A stretch of 64,000 nt of DNA, taken from positions 1,054,001 through 1,118,000 of the forward strand of contig VWZX01005763.1 of NCBI GenBank assembly GCA_013399015.1, read 5' to 3'. Position 1 is the stretch's first letter, and every line of letters begins with the position of its first letter. Source of the stretch: Galbula dea. Its lineage: Eukaryota; Chordata; Aves; Piciformes; Galbulidae. A model generated the notes under the pieces. It was not told where the DNA came from and ran no database searches. It saw only the letters and a list, made by a program, of their open reading frames with translations. The translations under genes were made by a program, and so were the position numbers. Shown piece by piece: positions 51,804-64,000 of this stretch.

Positions 51804-54800
51804 ATGAAGAGCCAGAGTCAGAGTTAGGCAGCGCCAAAGAGAGAAGAGCGTTGAGAGGAAGCAGCATGGAGAAGCAGAAGCTGAAGGTTCACGGAGAACT
51901 GCTCTCCACTCCACCCATGCAAAAAGGTGCCGGAGACAAGAGGTCATCCTGTATGCTACCACTGCAGGAACACCCTGGAGCACACCTGGGGTTAGGGTAC
52001 ACCAAGAGAGCCAAGGTACTACCAAAGGACTGCAGACACCTCCTGCCAGGAAGGATGTGCAACCTTCACCACAGAGCCAGTGGTTTGCTCCATGGATTCC
52101 AATGCAATCTTGGAAATACCACAGCAGATATTAATAATAGTAGATGGCCAAGCTCTGACATTAAATGCTCCCCAAGCTCCCTCTGAGCCTGATTTCAGCT
52201 CCCAGTGGCCTTTCATACTGCTGACACTTACACTGACAATCTGTAATTACCACTGCTCTGCTTTTTTTTTTTTTACACTTTATTTCCACTCCCTTTACAG
52301 TAAGGTAGCAGACACATCCTACTACACACATATTGAGGCAAAGAGGAGTATTTTAGTATTCTACTTCTTGGCCTAATGTTTGTTGTGTTGTGTGCATCAT
52401 TTGCTGATGGAAGCATTCTGTCTTTCTGACATCCTGGATTATTTCAAACTGCTTTACTCTTCCAACTCATTCCTGCAACTTTGACATATAAAGTAGGACA
52501 CTCAGTTTTGGCTTGACTGCTCCCACTGAAATAAAACTCCCATTGACTTTAATGTCTGCAAAGCTGTGCCAGTGGAGAAGTGCTTTGGAAAGTCACATCT
52601 CAAATGTTCTTGCAGGCTTCTCAAATGAGAGAAGAAGTGGCTGTCCTCGGCAACTGCTCAGAACGTTTTGCTGGACTTCACTGAAGGTCAATACTTGCGC
52701 TTACTTTCCTTAGTAAGGGGTTTGCATTGCCCAGAGAACAAAGCCAGCATCCAGCAGATTATTCACTGCTTCCGTGGAGAACAATGCAAGTACTTGAGCA
52801 GAGATGACAGATAAGAGAGCAGGGGGCTCTCCTTCACCGTTTTGCAAGGAACCAGCCATTATCATGCAGAAAGTCAACACACAATTACTTGAGAACTCCA
52901 GAAAATAAGTACAGTCTTAACTTAGCCACCTCATACTGTGGGTTTGCATACAACAATGAAAGGAAGACAATTTGATTACCTGTCTATCTTTACAATCTAA
53001 GGAAGAAACTAAAGCAGCTTTTTATGGGAACCTAACTTAATAATTTCATCTCCAGAAGCTGCCAAACTAGCCAGAATCCTAGCTGATACAAAAATTAGAT
53101 TATTAATTTGCTGGTGTGACTCATGCAACATGGCACAAAGAGGCATCAATTTTCTTCCATGATTCATTCCAAGTATCCAATAACCCTGGAACCTACACCT
53201 CAGTTATTTAGAAATTGGACCTACAACTAACATGCCTGACAAGAATTTTGTATGGCTGTAGTGAAGAAGGATGCAGAGTTCCATAGCCTTCTTCCTGCAC
53301 TGGTTTAATAGTGCAGCAGTTCTGGCATGGGCTTTCCAAATAAATTCATCCACACTACTCCAGTAAGCAGTAAGAAATCATAGCTCATATATTCCAAAGG
53401 CTTTTCTATTATCTATTGATTTCTGTTATATATTGATCTTCAGTATTAAGTGGAATATCCATAATAAACTCAGTAATTTCAGTGTCAATGAACTCTTTCA
53501 GTTCTGCTGGAAACAAATGCAGTCAGAACCCTGCAAACCTCTTCCTGAGAAGCCCCTAGAGGATATTTTGAACAAGTCTCTATTCCTCTGCTGTGCTAAT
53601 TAAACACTGCTTACAATAACTGCCTAAGCTAGTCATCAGCTGCAATGAACAAGAGGTACCAGCACACAAAGAAAAGTCTGCCAAAACCTTAATTTATGTC
53701 CCCAGAATACATCAGAGGCAAAATACTCCACAGGCACATTCTGGCCTTTCTGCTTGTTGCTGGCTATTGCAAAACACGTGCAGGAACACAGCCTCCTCTG
53801 GTTTGGGCTGAGGGGTTTGACAGACTAGAGAAAAACAAGGAAGCACATTATTTGGTAAATGACATATTCCATAAGCCTTTGGATGTGCATAAGAGCTTTC
53901 TGCATCCATGTTTGGGGAAACAAACCAGAAAAGTTGAGAAGGCATGATCTTATCTTCCTATATTTGCCCCCTTTGATGAAAATCCCCACCCCTTAGATAC
54001 CCTCTACACCCACCCAGCATCCTACAGTTTGCTCTCAGTGTTCATTCACCTCTTGCCATCCCTGACCTGTTTGTTTATCACTCACTGAATCTGCAGTTTG
54101 CTAACAGTTTGAATATAGATCCTATTTTTAACTGTCCCATCAAGCTGTAACAACTCAGGAGACTGCTGCAGTCTCACAACAGTCAGATGAAAATTTATGG
54201 TCCAATTGCAGGCTCAAACATTCTTGCCCTGGTTTTAGCTGACTAGCTCTCTTCATGCTGATGCCTCTCCAATTATTTTCTTTATCCTGTCCAAGTGACC
54301 ACTACACACCCAAAAAAGTGCTAACTTTGCATCTCTGCTAAGTGTTGCTCAGCCTCCTCTCAACACATGCAATGGCAATTTGAGAGAACAAACTTTTGTC
54401 TCACCCTAGTTTTTGAGGCATCTGAGCTACAGGAGTAATCATTCAGCTTTCTGGCCACAGGTAATGAAGACACCTCCAGAGGACAATGCAGATCTCAAGT
54501 GAGGAATCTACAAAGCTCTGTACTCTGCCTACATGGGGAATCTAGGACAGCTGTGTTGTTTGGATGCCTAAGAGAGATGGATGTATCTGTAACTCCACAT
54601 TCTCTCTCCCTTTTTTCATTGCCTCTTTACTGCAAATGCCAAGAAGGATGCTGGCTGGTAACAAAGCAGTTCAGATGTTGGTGTTTTTTGAAGACTACTT
54701 CAACTTCAAAATAAAATGAGGCACAGCCTTAAAAGAAACTTTTTAACTGGGACACACCAATGTACTTTCCTTTTGAGAACTATACTCTGTGCCAGACAGA

Positions 54801-56544
54801 TACACCTGCTCTATGTTAAACTTATGCTTCCTTGAGTAAAATAGTTTCCATTCTGCCTACTTTCCCTCAACTGCAGGGCAGGAAAGTGTCACCATCATGC
54901 TCAGCAGGAGCTAGTGAAGGGTTAGAGTAGCTGGCACAAATATTAATACAAGGATCTGAATTGCTATGGAAGATTTACAGAAAGGGAGGGTTATAATCAC
55001 TATACACTACAGCCAAATTACTTTTTCAACAGGAACATTTCTAAAGTACAAGGGAATTTAGCTCCATTACTATTAGTCACAGCATTCATGTTGTGCTCTC
55101 TAATGACTTCAACTTCTTAAAAGTGTCACCCAAACCAAAGCTCAAATATACTCACAGTGTACAGGGAAGCCTTCAGGTTCATAAATATGAATTCAGTCTA
55201 GGATTTAATCCACAGGTGATTTGCTGCTGTTAAACCACCTTCCATTCAGATAGAATTATTCTTATGCACAACCACCACATAGCCTCAGTTTCTCTATATC
55301 CAGAGAGTTTCTGAAGGTACTTCTGCTGTGTCTTTCACCATTTATCTCTCATACCATTTAACTGAATAAAACCAGAACACACAAAAAACCTTCACAGAAA
55401 GAAATCTGAATGCAGTTCATTTTCCAGTTGTCCATATCACAGACAATGTTTCCTATTCCTTTCCCTCACTCTGCTCATGCAAAAGCACCAGTGAGCAAAA
55501 GTGCTGGAGCTTGGCCTCAGACAAGACTGCCTGCAAATATGACCAAGCCTAGAGCACCCTGTGCATGACTGCCAACCCCCACCACCAGCACCTCCAGCAT
55601 GGATAAACCTATGAAGTGTCAGGGGCTGGTGGCTGCTGAGGCAAGAGCTGTTGGAGATGAGCACTCTAAGGGAAGACATCATGATGAATCCCTTAGCACA
55701 TGTCACTGCAGTGCTGTAACAAGGCAGCTGAGAGCAGGTCGATAGCAGTGCTTTCCCAGGGCAGGAACAGCAATCCATAGTCTGCAAATTACTATTTGCT
55801 TACTAAAAATGAAGGAATTGGCAAAGTTATCATCAGAATGATTGGCAAATTACAGGAACAACAGGAGAGGGTTTCAATCACATAAATTATGTAAGATGTG
55901 GATCAAACTCACTTGCCTTCTGTGATTTTTAAACACTGGTGGAGGAGTAAGAAAGCTGAAAGAGCTTTAATAGTGTTTACATGTCACTAGAAGCAGGGAA
56001 GGAAGATAACCTAGGGAGACTAAGGGACAGGAATCTTTGTGAACTGCTGTAGGGACCCAACAGAAAGCCCTGATGTGCAGCTTGCTGTCTCCTGCCTGGG
56101 AACACTCTCTCCACCACAGTTCTGTGCTTCTAAGGCTAAAACAACACAGGGAATAGAGAAAGAAATTTCAGATGATCACAAGTAATAGCAACTCTGTTCC
56201 AAAGTAGACAGGTAACCCAGGAAAAAGTGAGTAAGTATGAAGACAGAGACTGGAAAAAACACATAAAGAATTGGTACAGAAACTGCCATTAGGAAGAAGA
56301 GGATTTACCAAATGCCTTCAAAAATTCTGAGTGAACAAACAATGACATAACTACCTAGTAACAGGGGATGACACAGGAGATATGACATTAGCCCTAAATA
56401 TGAAAGCTCTGGATCCATATGTACCACAGAAGCTGACTTTGATTTGTGCTGGGTTAAAAAGAAGCACTGTGCAAAATGAAGAGATTTGGGCTGGCAGATG
56501 GTTCATTGTCCTCCTCTCCTTATGCTTATAAATCTCCTTATTAC

Positions 56545-56770
56545 AAGCTTAACTACTCATGGGTGTGATCCTGACACTGGCTGAGTACCTCTGCTCCCAC
56601 AGAGCTCCCACATTCTGTGCATCCTCATCATTTCTCAAAGGTCAAAGACCAGGGCAGGATAAAAGCCCCCACATTGCTTCCTGAAGCACCTCCTCAGAGT
56701 CACTGCCTTTTCCCCCTACAAAGCCATCTTTGGTGTGTACTAAATGTACTAAACAAAGGACAGGAGAATA
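56545..56770. repeat. Direct duplication, copy 1 (about 226 bp)
   Basis: Nearly identical to 58458-58683 at an offset of 1,913 bp. Shared stretches include GGGTGTGATCCTGACACTGG and CCAGGGCAGGATAAAAGCCC. I do not recognise it as a known transposon, and no terminal inverted repeat is evident. Confidence 0.93.
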
Positions 56771-58457
56771 CCTGTGCTTTTGACTTGCACAGCATTATCT
56801 GGAACTGAAGGAACTAATTAGTCATAAGCTCCATAAGCTCCAGTGCAAGAGGAAGCAGGAAGACAGTTTTACACCCTAGTATTTCAACAACTAACCATAT
56901 TTCTAAGAGTCTTACTTCTAAGAACTAGAAGATAAGAAGCTTTTGTGGCACAATGCTTGCATTATAGACATGCTTTGTTGGTTATCAGAATGGCTTGTGC
57001 CAGTAGAGCAGGTGGAGCTTACCTCACCTTTGAGATACACAAGATGCTGAAAACTGTAACCATATCACAGGAAAGAAAAAGATATGCAGCTGAATACAAG
57101 GGCAGCTCTCTGCAAAAGCTATTTCATACCCAGTGTCACACAGCAATCAAGGATCCTGCCAGCTCTTGAAGTGACAATAAGCTACCACAGAGACAAAAGA
57201 GTCTGCTCACAGATTCATTTCCCTTTCTCCTAAAGCCCAGTGCTGCTTTAGAAAACAAAACTGCTGTGTCCTGAACTTAATCAAATGCTACTGGGCAGAA
57301 GATTTTTGTTGTTCTTCTTTCCTCCTCTTCCTACTAGAAAGAGGAGCCTCCAGTCACCTAAGGCTGGCAAGAACCACTAGATCCTTAGGTGGTCACAGTG
57401 GGCACATGCAGCCAAAAAGAACATGATCATTAGAATTCCACTGTTGCCACTGACAATGAAAGTTTTTCTCTTTCCTAAAGAGAAGAAGGAAAGAATTAGT
57501 CACAGTCTGCTCCTCCAGTTTCTTTTTCAAGAAAAACCTTCTTTAGTCTCAGATTCTGCAGCTGTGGGGAGAGAGTTGAGCAAGGAGGGGGTTATTATTT
57601 TGGTGCACCACACCAAATGGAGGCAGAAAACCACAGGAAATTGTATCTATTGCAATCTGAGGCTTAAACATATTTGATAGCATATTCAACAGCTTTGCCT
57701 GTCTCACAGCCCCAGGCAAAAACATGCCCCTCTCCCTGCTGTTCCTTCATTTCATGCTATAATGCTTCCAATTCCCCTTTTAAAAAGAATTACAAACATT
57801 ATCTACCTGTTATACAGAATCACCTTCCTATGGCCACTCATCATGTTTGCAGATGTTTGCTCCATATTAGCAGTAAAAGCTTGAGTCATTTGGTTCAGGG
57901 AGCAAACAGCATCTGGGAAAAGTGCCTTGATGATGAATAAAAATAAAGAAGGCAAGAAGGCAAGTTCCTCTTGCTAAATACTGTCTCAAAGGATGGTGGG
58001 GACTTGGAATAAAACCTGAAGCAAACAGTATGCAGAACCAAGTTTCCTAGCCGTGGTATTCTTGTTTTTGACTATGCTGCATAGTTTTGTCTTCACAGCT
58101 TCATTTAAGGAATCAAATACAGTTCTTTTTAGCCCATTTGCATCTCTGAATGTGTCTTCTTGATGCCACCTTCTTGATGTTCCTCAGTTCAGACTGATGA
58201 CACTTCAAACATCTCAGCTTTTTTTCCCCATTCCTACTATCCACTCCTCTCTCCTACCCTTGTGCAAAAAGCACTTGCTTTAATTTACTGCACAGTCTCA
58301 TTTTTTTTCTCATGCCAGGTCCCTCCTGACAGTCTCCTTTATGAGACTTTGTAGAGTTCAGATGAATGCAGAGAACACACAGATTGTTTCAGGACAACCT
58401 CAGAATTTTATGCCTTTTTATGTCCTTTCCCTGATGTCAAATTATTAGGCTCACCTT

Positions 58458-58683
58458 AAGTTTAACTACCCATGGGTGTGATCCTGACACTGGCTGAGTA
58501 CCTCTGCTCCCACAGAGCTCCCACATTCTGTGCATCCTCATCATTTCTCAAAGGTCAAAGACCAGGGCAGGATAAAAGCCCCCACATTGCTTCCTGAAGC
58601 ACCTCCTCAGAGTCACTGCCTTTTCCCCCTACAAAGCCATCTTTGGCATGCACTAAAGGTACTACACAAAGGACATGAGAACA
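58458..58683. repeat. Direct duplication, copy 2 (about 226 bp)
   Basis: Second copy of the block at 56545-56770. Differences concentrate at the right end. Flanks outside the block do not match. Confidence 0.93.
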
Positions 58684-60884
58684 GCTGGCTCCTGAAACAG
58701 GAACCCTTTGAGAAAAGAGATGCACATCTACAAGAAGAGTTAAAATAAAACTTCTTTTCTCAGACACTGAGCAAAAGGTGTAAAAACTAGATAGGGAGAA
58801 TGCCACAGCCAGCAAGGACACTGCCAAGTTCCCAAGCATTGCCATCTCAGTGGGATTGGGCAGGCTCATCCTTGGCTACCACAAAGCACTGCTCAGTAGC
58901 CTGACTGTGACTGATGAAGGTTCATACCTCATGGACTTTTCTGCACAAAGACATGCTGCATTAAATCCTGGGGTGAAACCTGTTCCTCCAAATGAAAACA
59001 TGGAAAATTCCTGCTAAATGCCAAGTCTGAGGCAGCCATGATTCAAAGGGACAACTTGAGCAGAACAGGTGCCAAGGATGTCTGTTCTCTGGGTTGATTT
59101 ACAAACTAAGATGCTCCTAAATCACTCAACGTTCCTCCTGTCTCCTGTGAGCAGACAGGGAGCTGAGTCCAACGTATCCCATCGCCATCTGGGAGCTCTC
59201 CAGGCAAGGGGATCTCCTCCAGTGAGCTTTTGACCACAATTAGCATTCATCCAGCTGAACTCTTTGTTTTGAAGCTGTACAATCCCTGCTCTCCTCCTTC
59301 ATAACTCAGGTTTATGTTTTTTCCATGTGGTTTTGATAGACTTTAGAACTGGAGACCAAAGGAAAAACCAGCTTAATGCCTCATGGAAAGGACCCCCAAG
59401 ATAAGAGCTCACACAAAATATTGCTCTCACAACATCAGCAGGTACTGTGTTCTGTATTCTTCCTCTTCTTAGCTATGACCTTTCCTAAGTGATATCAGAT
59501 GGTGTTTGCCTTATGCAATAGTTTGCCATTGTTAAAGGCATGCATAACAGTAATTTCTCAAGCCAATTAATATAATGACAATGGCAAATTGGGTACAGAT
59601 TTATACTGACCTGTTTCTGCAGCTTACTTTCCATCTACATGATATTTATGCATTTTCATTTCTGTTTTCTTTGAATATGGATATGACTGACTATCTATCA
59701 TGTAACTGTGATGGACACAGTCCAAAAACCTAGATGAAAGCATGTCATAACTTCAGTTCTGGTTATAAATTTTGTGGCTTGAGTCACAAGTGACTGAAGA
59801 CTTTAACAAGCATGTCCAAGAAAACCTGACTGTAAATGAAGTTATCTTTATTTTATTTTTCCCATAAAGAGAAGGTTTAGCTCAGCATATTGCTCACAGA
59901 GAGACACAAAGCACAACAGCTTGTTTTGGGCTGCTGCCATCCAGCTTCATGCTGCATCCCCATCAAGAGTCACTAATCTTTTGCCATCAGGAACACAACT
60001 AATCATAGTATTTATTTTATTTTTCTAGAGGAAAAAGACAAAAATCACAGTAATTTTTATAGAAAACAGTGCAAGGTACTCCATCAATAACAGTCATTTT
60101 TCTATTTTTCTTCTCAGTACACACTAACAGAAAAAATCACTGAAACCTGCTTGTCTTTACAGGATACCAAAATGCAACAATCTAAAATACATATAGCCAA
60201 TAGAACAAACACATGAAGCAGCAATTTGCTTATTTGTGCTCTATAAGGCAATAAATGTCCTCTTACTGATAGCTGGACCATAAAGAAAGAGCAGATAGGG
60301 TTGAGATAAAGGTGTTTGTGTTACTTTAGAGGTTATTTTTAGGCGGAAATATCTTTCCATCTAGCTTACACACAACAACTTTTGCCTAAACTGCCATGCA
60401 AGTTTTGGTTCAAAACTTACTAAACCCTCCAAAAATCTTAGCAACTCTGATGACAGTTTTACTTCAATTAGTGCATGTTACTTCTGGATATATATATAAA
60501 AAACCCCCAAACAATGAAAGTATGTGAATCAGTGCCATCCCCTCCACCCTAGCTTCACTCCCATCCTAGGTCAGAAATGTCTATTGCCACATTGTATAAA
60601 AATCTCACTCATTCTCTTCTCAGCCTTTTAGGTCTGAGAACTTACTTGAGCTCAGCTCTCATTAAGGTCAGTAAGAGTTCTGCCTGAATACAAATGACAA
60701 TACCTCTACCTTCCACCCATTCCAACTATGGCATTTGCCACATGGGTTCATACACATCTTCATTGTTTGCCTTAGACATTTTGCAACTTACTAGTTCTCT
60801 AAAATGAAACGTGACAAGCTTTTCTTTTTTCCTTTCTCTGTTTTTTAAGGGACATGCAGGAGACATCTATAGACTGCCCTGGGT

Positions 60885-61393
60885 TTTGTTTTCTTTTTTC
60901 TTTTCCTTTTTTGTCCCTTTTTCTTTTTTCCTTTTCCTTTTTATGTTTTCCCTTTTCCTTCTCTCCCTTTTTCCTTTTTATAGTTTCCCTTTTCCTTCTC
61001 TCCCCTTTTCCTTTTTATATTTTCCCTTTTCCTTTTCTCCCCTTTTCCTTTTTATAGTTTCCCTTTTCCTTTTTATATTTTCCCTTTTCCTTTTCTCCCC
61101 TTTTCCTTTTTATAGTTTCCCTTTTCCTTTTTATATTTTCCCTTTTCCTTCTCTCCCCTTTTCCTTTTTATAGTTTCCCTTTTCCTTTTCCTCCCTTTTC
61201 CTTTTTGTATTTTCCTCATTTCCTTTTCTCCTTTTCCTTTTTTCCCTTTTACTTTTTCCTCATTTCCTTTTCCTTTTTTCCCTTTTACTTTTTCCTCATT
61301 TCCTTTTCCTTTTTTCCTTTTTCTTTATTTTCCTTTTTCTTTTCCTATCTTTTCTCCTTTTCTTTCCTTTCCTTTCCCTTTCTCTGTTTCTTT
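60885..61393. repeat. Pyrimidine-rich minisatellite, 58-bp core period
   Basis: About 500 bp of almost pure C/T on the + strand, interrupted by short TATAG or TATAT steps. Between 61021 and about 61190 the sequence repeats every 58 bp (units starting 61021, 61079 and 61137). Outer parts are degenerate TTTTCC repeats. The SLIT3 transcript would carry the purine strand. Its edge is about 180 bp from the donor of the D2 cap exon. Confidence 0.93.
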
Positions 61394-61576
61394 CCCCTCA
61401 TCCCTAAGATAATTGGCTTTCTGGAGCCCTAATTGAATTTTCCAAATTGAATTTTCCAAAGATGCTCCCTAATATCCATTACAGCAAACACTGTCCTTGC
61501 AGATTGGATTAGCAGGCTCTCTGGACCTGCTTATTCCTGAACTGAAAGGGCAGTAGGGGCTGGATAAATGAATTAC

Positions 61577-61740
61577 CTGAGCAGCGGAACTTCTTGCTCT
61601 TGATCTGGCTGATGCGTTTGTTGGCAAGGCGACGCGGGTTGCTGCAGCGAGCGCCGCTGGTCTCGATCGGATTATCCTGCAGGTAATCAGCCAGCCACTT
61701 CAAATGGCAGTCGCAGACAAATGGGTTCTGAGCTAAATGG
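61577..61740 (-). CDS. SLIT3: SLIT3 exon: C-terminal cap (LRRCT) of LRR domain 2
   Basis: This 164-bp internal exon encodes 54 full codons plus one base at each end. The peptide begins HLAQNPFVCDCHLKWLADYL and ends KSKKFRCS, with the four cap cysteines in the CxC...C...C pattern that closes a SLIT leucine-rich-repeat domain. D2 is the domain that binds the ROBO Ig1 domain; this exon supplies only its C-terminal cap, which folds extracellularly. On the minus strand the acceptor is a pyrimidine run ending CTCTCACAG and the donor is G|GTAATT. The trailing G joins the GG of the next exon to give Gly. The exon is rich in CpG, unlike the introns. The family assignment is certain. SLIT3 rather than SLIT2 is supported by the direct Cys-Ser-Gly-Ser-Glu-Asp join, which lacks the extra residues SLIT2 has there. 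Confidence 0.96.
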
Positions 61741-64000
61741 CTGTGAGAGGGATGGGATGTTTAATCAGAAGTGACCTGTGACACTGGACTCCGGCGCTGG
61801 GTTTCGCCAAGGCGAAACCTGAAGAGCGCAGTAATCGCATCATGCTTCCCCCCCAAAAAAGCCAGGCCTGGCGGAAAGCACGCAGAGCTGCACACCAATG
61901 GGAGGATTCTGGCAGCTCTGCCCCAAGTCCTTGCCTAGAGGAAACCAAAATGAAGAGAGCAAAGTCTGCTTTGAAGGACACAGACCTCCTGTCTGCAAAG
62001 TCCAGGGCTTTCTCCTGAGAGCTTGCTATGCTGCCTTCAGAGAGAAATGCACCTGACCTGAAGATCCCTCTGTAGCCTGGTGGAGAGAAATTTTATTGGC
62101 AAGCTCGGTTCCATGGCGATCAAAATGTGAATCAGTAAAGTGCCTTGGATCTGTGGGCCAAGCTAGAAGAGATCCAGAGCTCTTCTCTCAAGAGTGCAAT
62201 TGTTATTTGTGGATACTTATCATGTATAATAGTGTTCTCCTCATGGGTATTTTTTCCTGAAGTAATTTTGTTTCTTTTTTCACTTTTGAGACTGAACTGT
62301 TCATGCAAGGTAGAACTTGACTCTGTCCTTCTCCAAAATTTGCACAGCATTATTTCCCCCACAGTTGGAAAGGTAGAACAGGTAGAACAGCACTGATTTT
62401 AACTGGATAGTTAGACTTTGCAGACAGAAATCTGCCAGGATATCTTAGGAACAGTATTTCTCTGCTGCTCTTATGATTCATCCTGCTTGACAAAGCTGAG
62501 CACCATCTCAGGATAGCTTGTCAGGTCTTTCTCAGAGCCTGATTCTGATCTTAGCTAAGTTAACTTGCACCAGTCTCTTTAACTTCCAAGGGGGCAGGGC
62601 ACAGCTCTCCAATAACTGCAAAGACAGTTTAATAAAAAGGCAGATGTTTGAATTTGGTTTGGACAGAGGTGCAGAGTTATAGCCTCACAAGAACTCTGCT
62701 CTGTTAGTATGTTTTTTCCACCTAGAGAAACCTCTTTTCTTTTCTGTTTGCAGTTATATTTATGAACTGTCACTTAACAGAATAAGTATGAAATACAAGA
62801 GGGCAAGGGCTGTCAAGGAGTGGGAAGTGAATGCACACATAGTAGAAAGTGCCTGAAGAAACTAAAGATTACTGTTTTAGTAGGGCCATTCCTGGTGTGA
62901 ACAGTCCAGAGAACAAACAAGCCTACAGAGACAGGATATGGGACTGGTTTTGTAGCTCTAGAAAAAAGGCAGAAAATGGCAATCAAGGGGAGAATGAATC
63001 CAAACATCTCATGAAAAAGTGTTTCAGTGAGAAGCACAAGTCCACTCTAAGTAGCAGCCACCAGGAGTGCCCAGTAAAACCCCATGGAAACCAGGGAGAC
63101 ATTTTCATACCTTAAGGGTGTTGTCTGTTGTTTAACTTGACCATTCTTACACACCTCTGGAAATGAACCTTTATTGTTCTTGTTCACATATATATGTACA
63201 TATATATAGCCTGCTGCAGCAGCAGGAAGCACAGTAGAGGTGGGGGAACAGAACTGAGGGGGAGGGTTTGTAGATCATTATTCTAATGCCTTAATGGTTT
63301 GCAGCAATATTTACTAGCCAGATATCTGTTGGAAATTCAGGTGGTGCTTGTGGCTGTCTGAGCAGGTAGCAGGTATCCTGCTGCTAGAAATCATCCCTAT
63401 TAGTTCCTTTTGACATGAGTGAAAACATCTATGAAACTCTTTTGATCAATGAATTTCCAGTGTTAAAATGTCTGTGTGCATGGGCATACACACATTTCCA
63501 GCACTAGAGTATGTACACACATGTATATTAGCATCTCTATTCCAATATGTGTGTGCATACATACACATCTCTAGTTCAGTGCTGGACATGCATGTACTCC
63601 CATACTACACAAACACACAGAGCCTTATATCCATATATGCACACACAAATATGCATAAACTCCCATACACAATACTAGGTGAGAGGGTTCTTCCTTCTTT
63701 TTCATTTCTATCAGGCTGCCAACTCCAGCTCTGAAGCAGGACTATTTACCTTATTATCTTACTACTCACAGCTTTAGGGTGAAACCTTCTTCTACAAAAT
63801 ATTGAGTCATTTCTACACTTTTGCTTCTGATCTCTTTTTTCTTAATGCCTCCCATTCCAAGTGGTTTTTCTTAATGGATCAGATAATACAATGTACCATC
63901 TCCCTTGAGTGGAGTGTCAGCTGAAATATGGCTTCAAATGTCTTGAACTGCACAGGAGGACTCAGACCCAGTAAGGAGAAATGCCAACTCACTAGCTCAT
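61741..64000 (-). other. SLIT3: SLIT3 intron 5' of the D2 cap exon (partial)
   Basis: Ends at CTCTCACAG before 61740. The exon-proximal part, to about 61882, is CpG-rich and has a 9-bp inverted repeat (61800-61819). AT-type dinucleotide runs lie at 63186-63209 and AC/TG-rich sequence at 63465-63680. The preceding LRR exon was not found. Confidence 0.8.
61800..61819. repeat. Perfect inverted repeat, 9-bp arms
   Basis: GGTTTCGCC, two adenines, then GGCGAAACC. It lies about 60 nt upstream of the acceptor of the D2 cap exon on the transcribed strand. Confidence 0.9.

Larger units (their letters stand above)
47335..61576 (-). other. SLIT3: SLIT3 intron between D2 and D3 (14.2 kb), host of mir-218-2
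   Basis: GTAATT at 61576 to TTGCAG at 47335. This largest intron of the window contains mir-218-2 (51721-51803), a short tandem repeat (49319-49374), a pyrimidine run (49597-49665), a direct duplication (56545-56770 and 58458-58683) and a pyrimidine minisatellite (60885-61393). No alternative exon of the kind found in SLIT2 at this join was seen. Confidence 0.85.

Noticed and set aside
60811..61432. Open frames rich in Phe, Ser and Pro
   Set aside because: They are translations of the pyrimidine minisatellite, which lacks stops because of composition.
63764..63830. Possible small exon ending CT|GTGAGTAG on the minus strand
   Set aside because: The donor and phase resemble an LRR exon end, but the upstream residues do not fit any SLIT repeat and no matching acceptor at 72 bp is seen.
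1..64000. CRISPR array, operon, tRNA or rRNA genes
   Set aside because: No spaced identical repeats, tRNA-like folds or rRNA motifs were seen; the window is vertebrate intron and exon sequence.

Overview
The window is vertebrate, almost certainly avian, genomic DNA. It carries a central piece of one large multi-exon gene on the minus strand, SLIT3, the secreted ligand of Roundabout (ROBO) receptors. Placement in a bird rests on CR1 LINE fragments with bird-type 3' ends, AT-rich introns and SLIT3 exons. Turtles and crocodilians also carry CR1, so the class call is strong but not absolute. No prokaryotic or viral gene is present.

Read right to left (5' to 3' on the minus strand), twelve coding exons were placed by hand with GT-AG borders. 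They are the C-terminal cap of the second leucine-rich-repeat (LRR) domain D2 (61577-61740), all of D3 (47184-47334, 45922-45996, 36475-36618, 33435-33578, 27750-27913) and all of D4 (25515-25647, 16054-16122, 14902-14973, 14633-14704, 8299-8370, 2852-3015). The twelve join in one frame without a stop or frameshift and give about 474 codons (1,424 nt). This is roughly the middle third of a SLIT protein, which is usually about 1,500 residues. The signal peptide, D1, most of D2, the EGF repeats, the laminin-G domain and the cystine knot lie outside the window.

The large D2/D3 intron (47335-61576) contains the microRNA gene mir-218-2 on the same strand (mature 5p arm 51772-51792). This is the conserved vertebrate arrangement, and miR-218 is known to repress ROBO messages, so ligand gene and receptor-repressing microRNA share one locus.

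The rest is intron. It holds four clear CR1 fragments, two tandem duplications of 76 and 71 bp, a smaller one of 31 bp, a recent-looking direct duplication of about 226 bp (56545-56770 and 58458-58683), an older diverged direct repeat (about 40453-40730 and 41944-42190), a 500-bp pyrimidine-rich minisatellite just 3' of the D2 cap exon, two G-runs able to form quadruplexes, and several microsatellites. I found no new enzyme system or second protein-coding gene. The observations most worth checking are the mir-218-2 locus, the 58-bp pyrimidine minisatellite, the duplicated intronic blocks, and a CpG-rich island with a perfect 9-bp inverted repeat beside the D2 cap exon.
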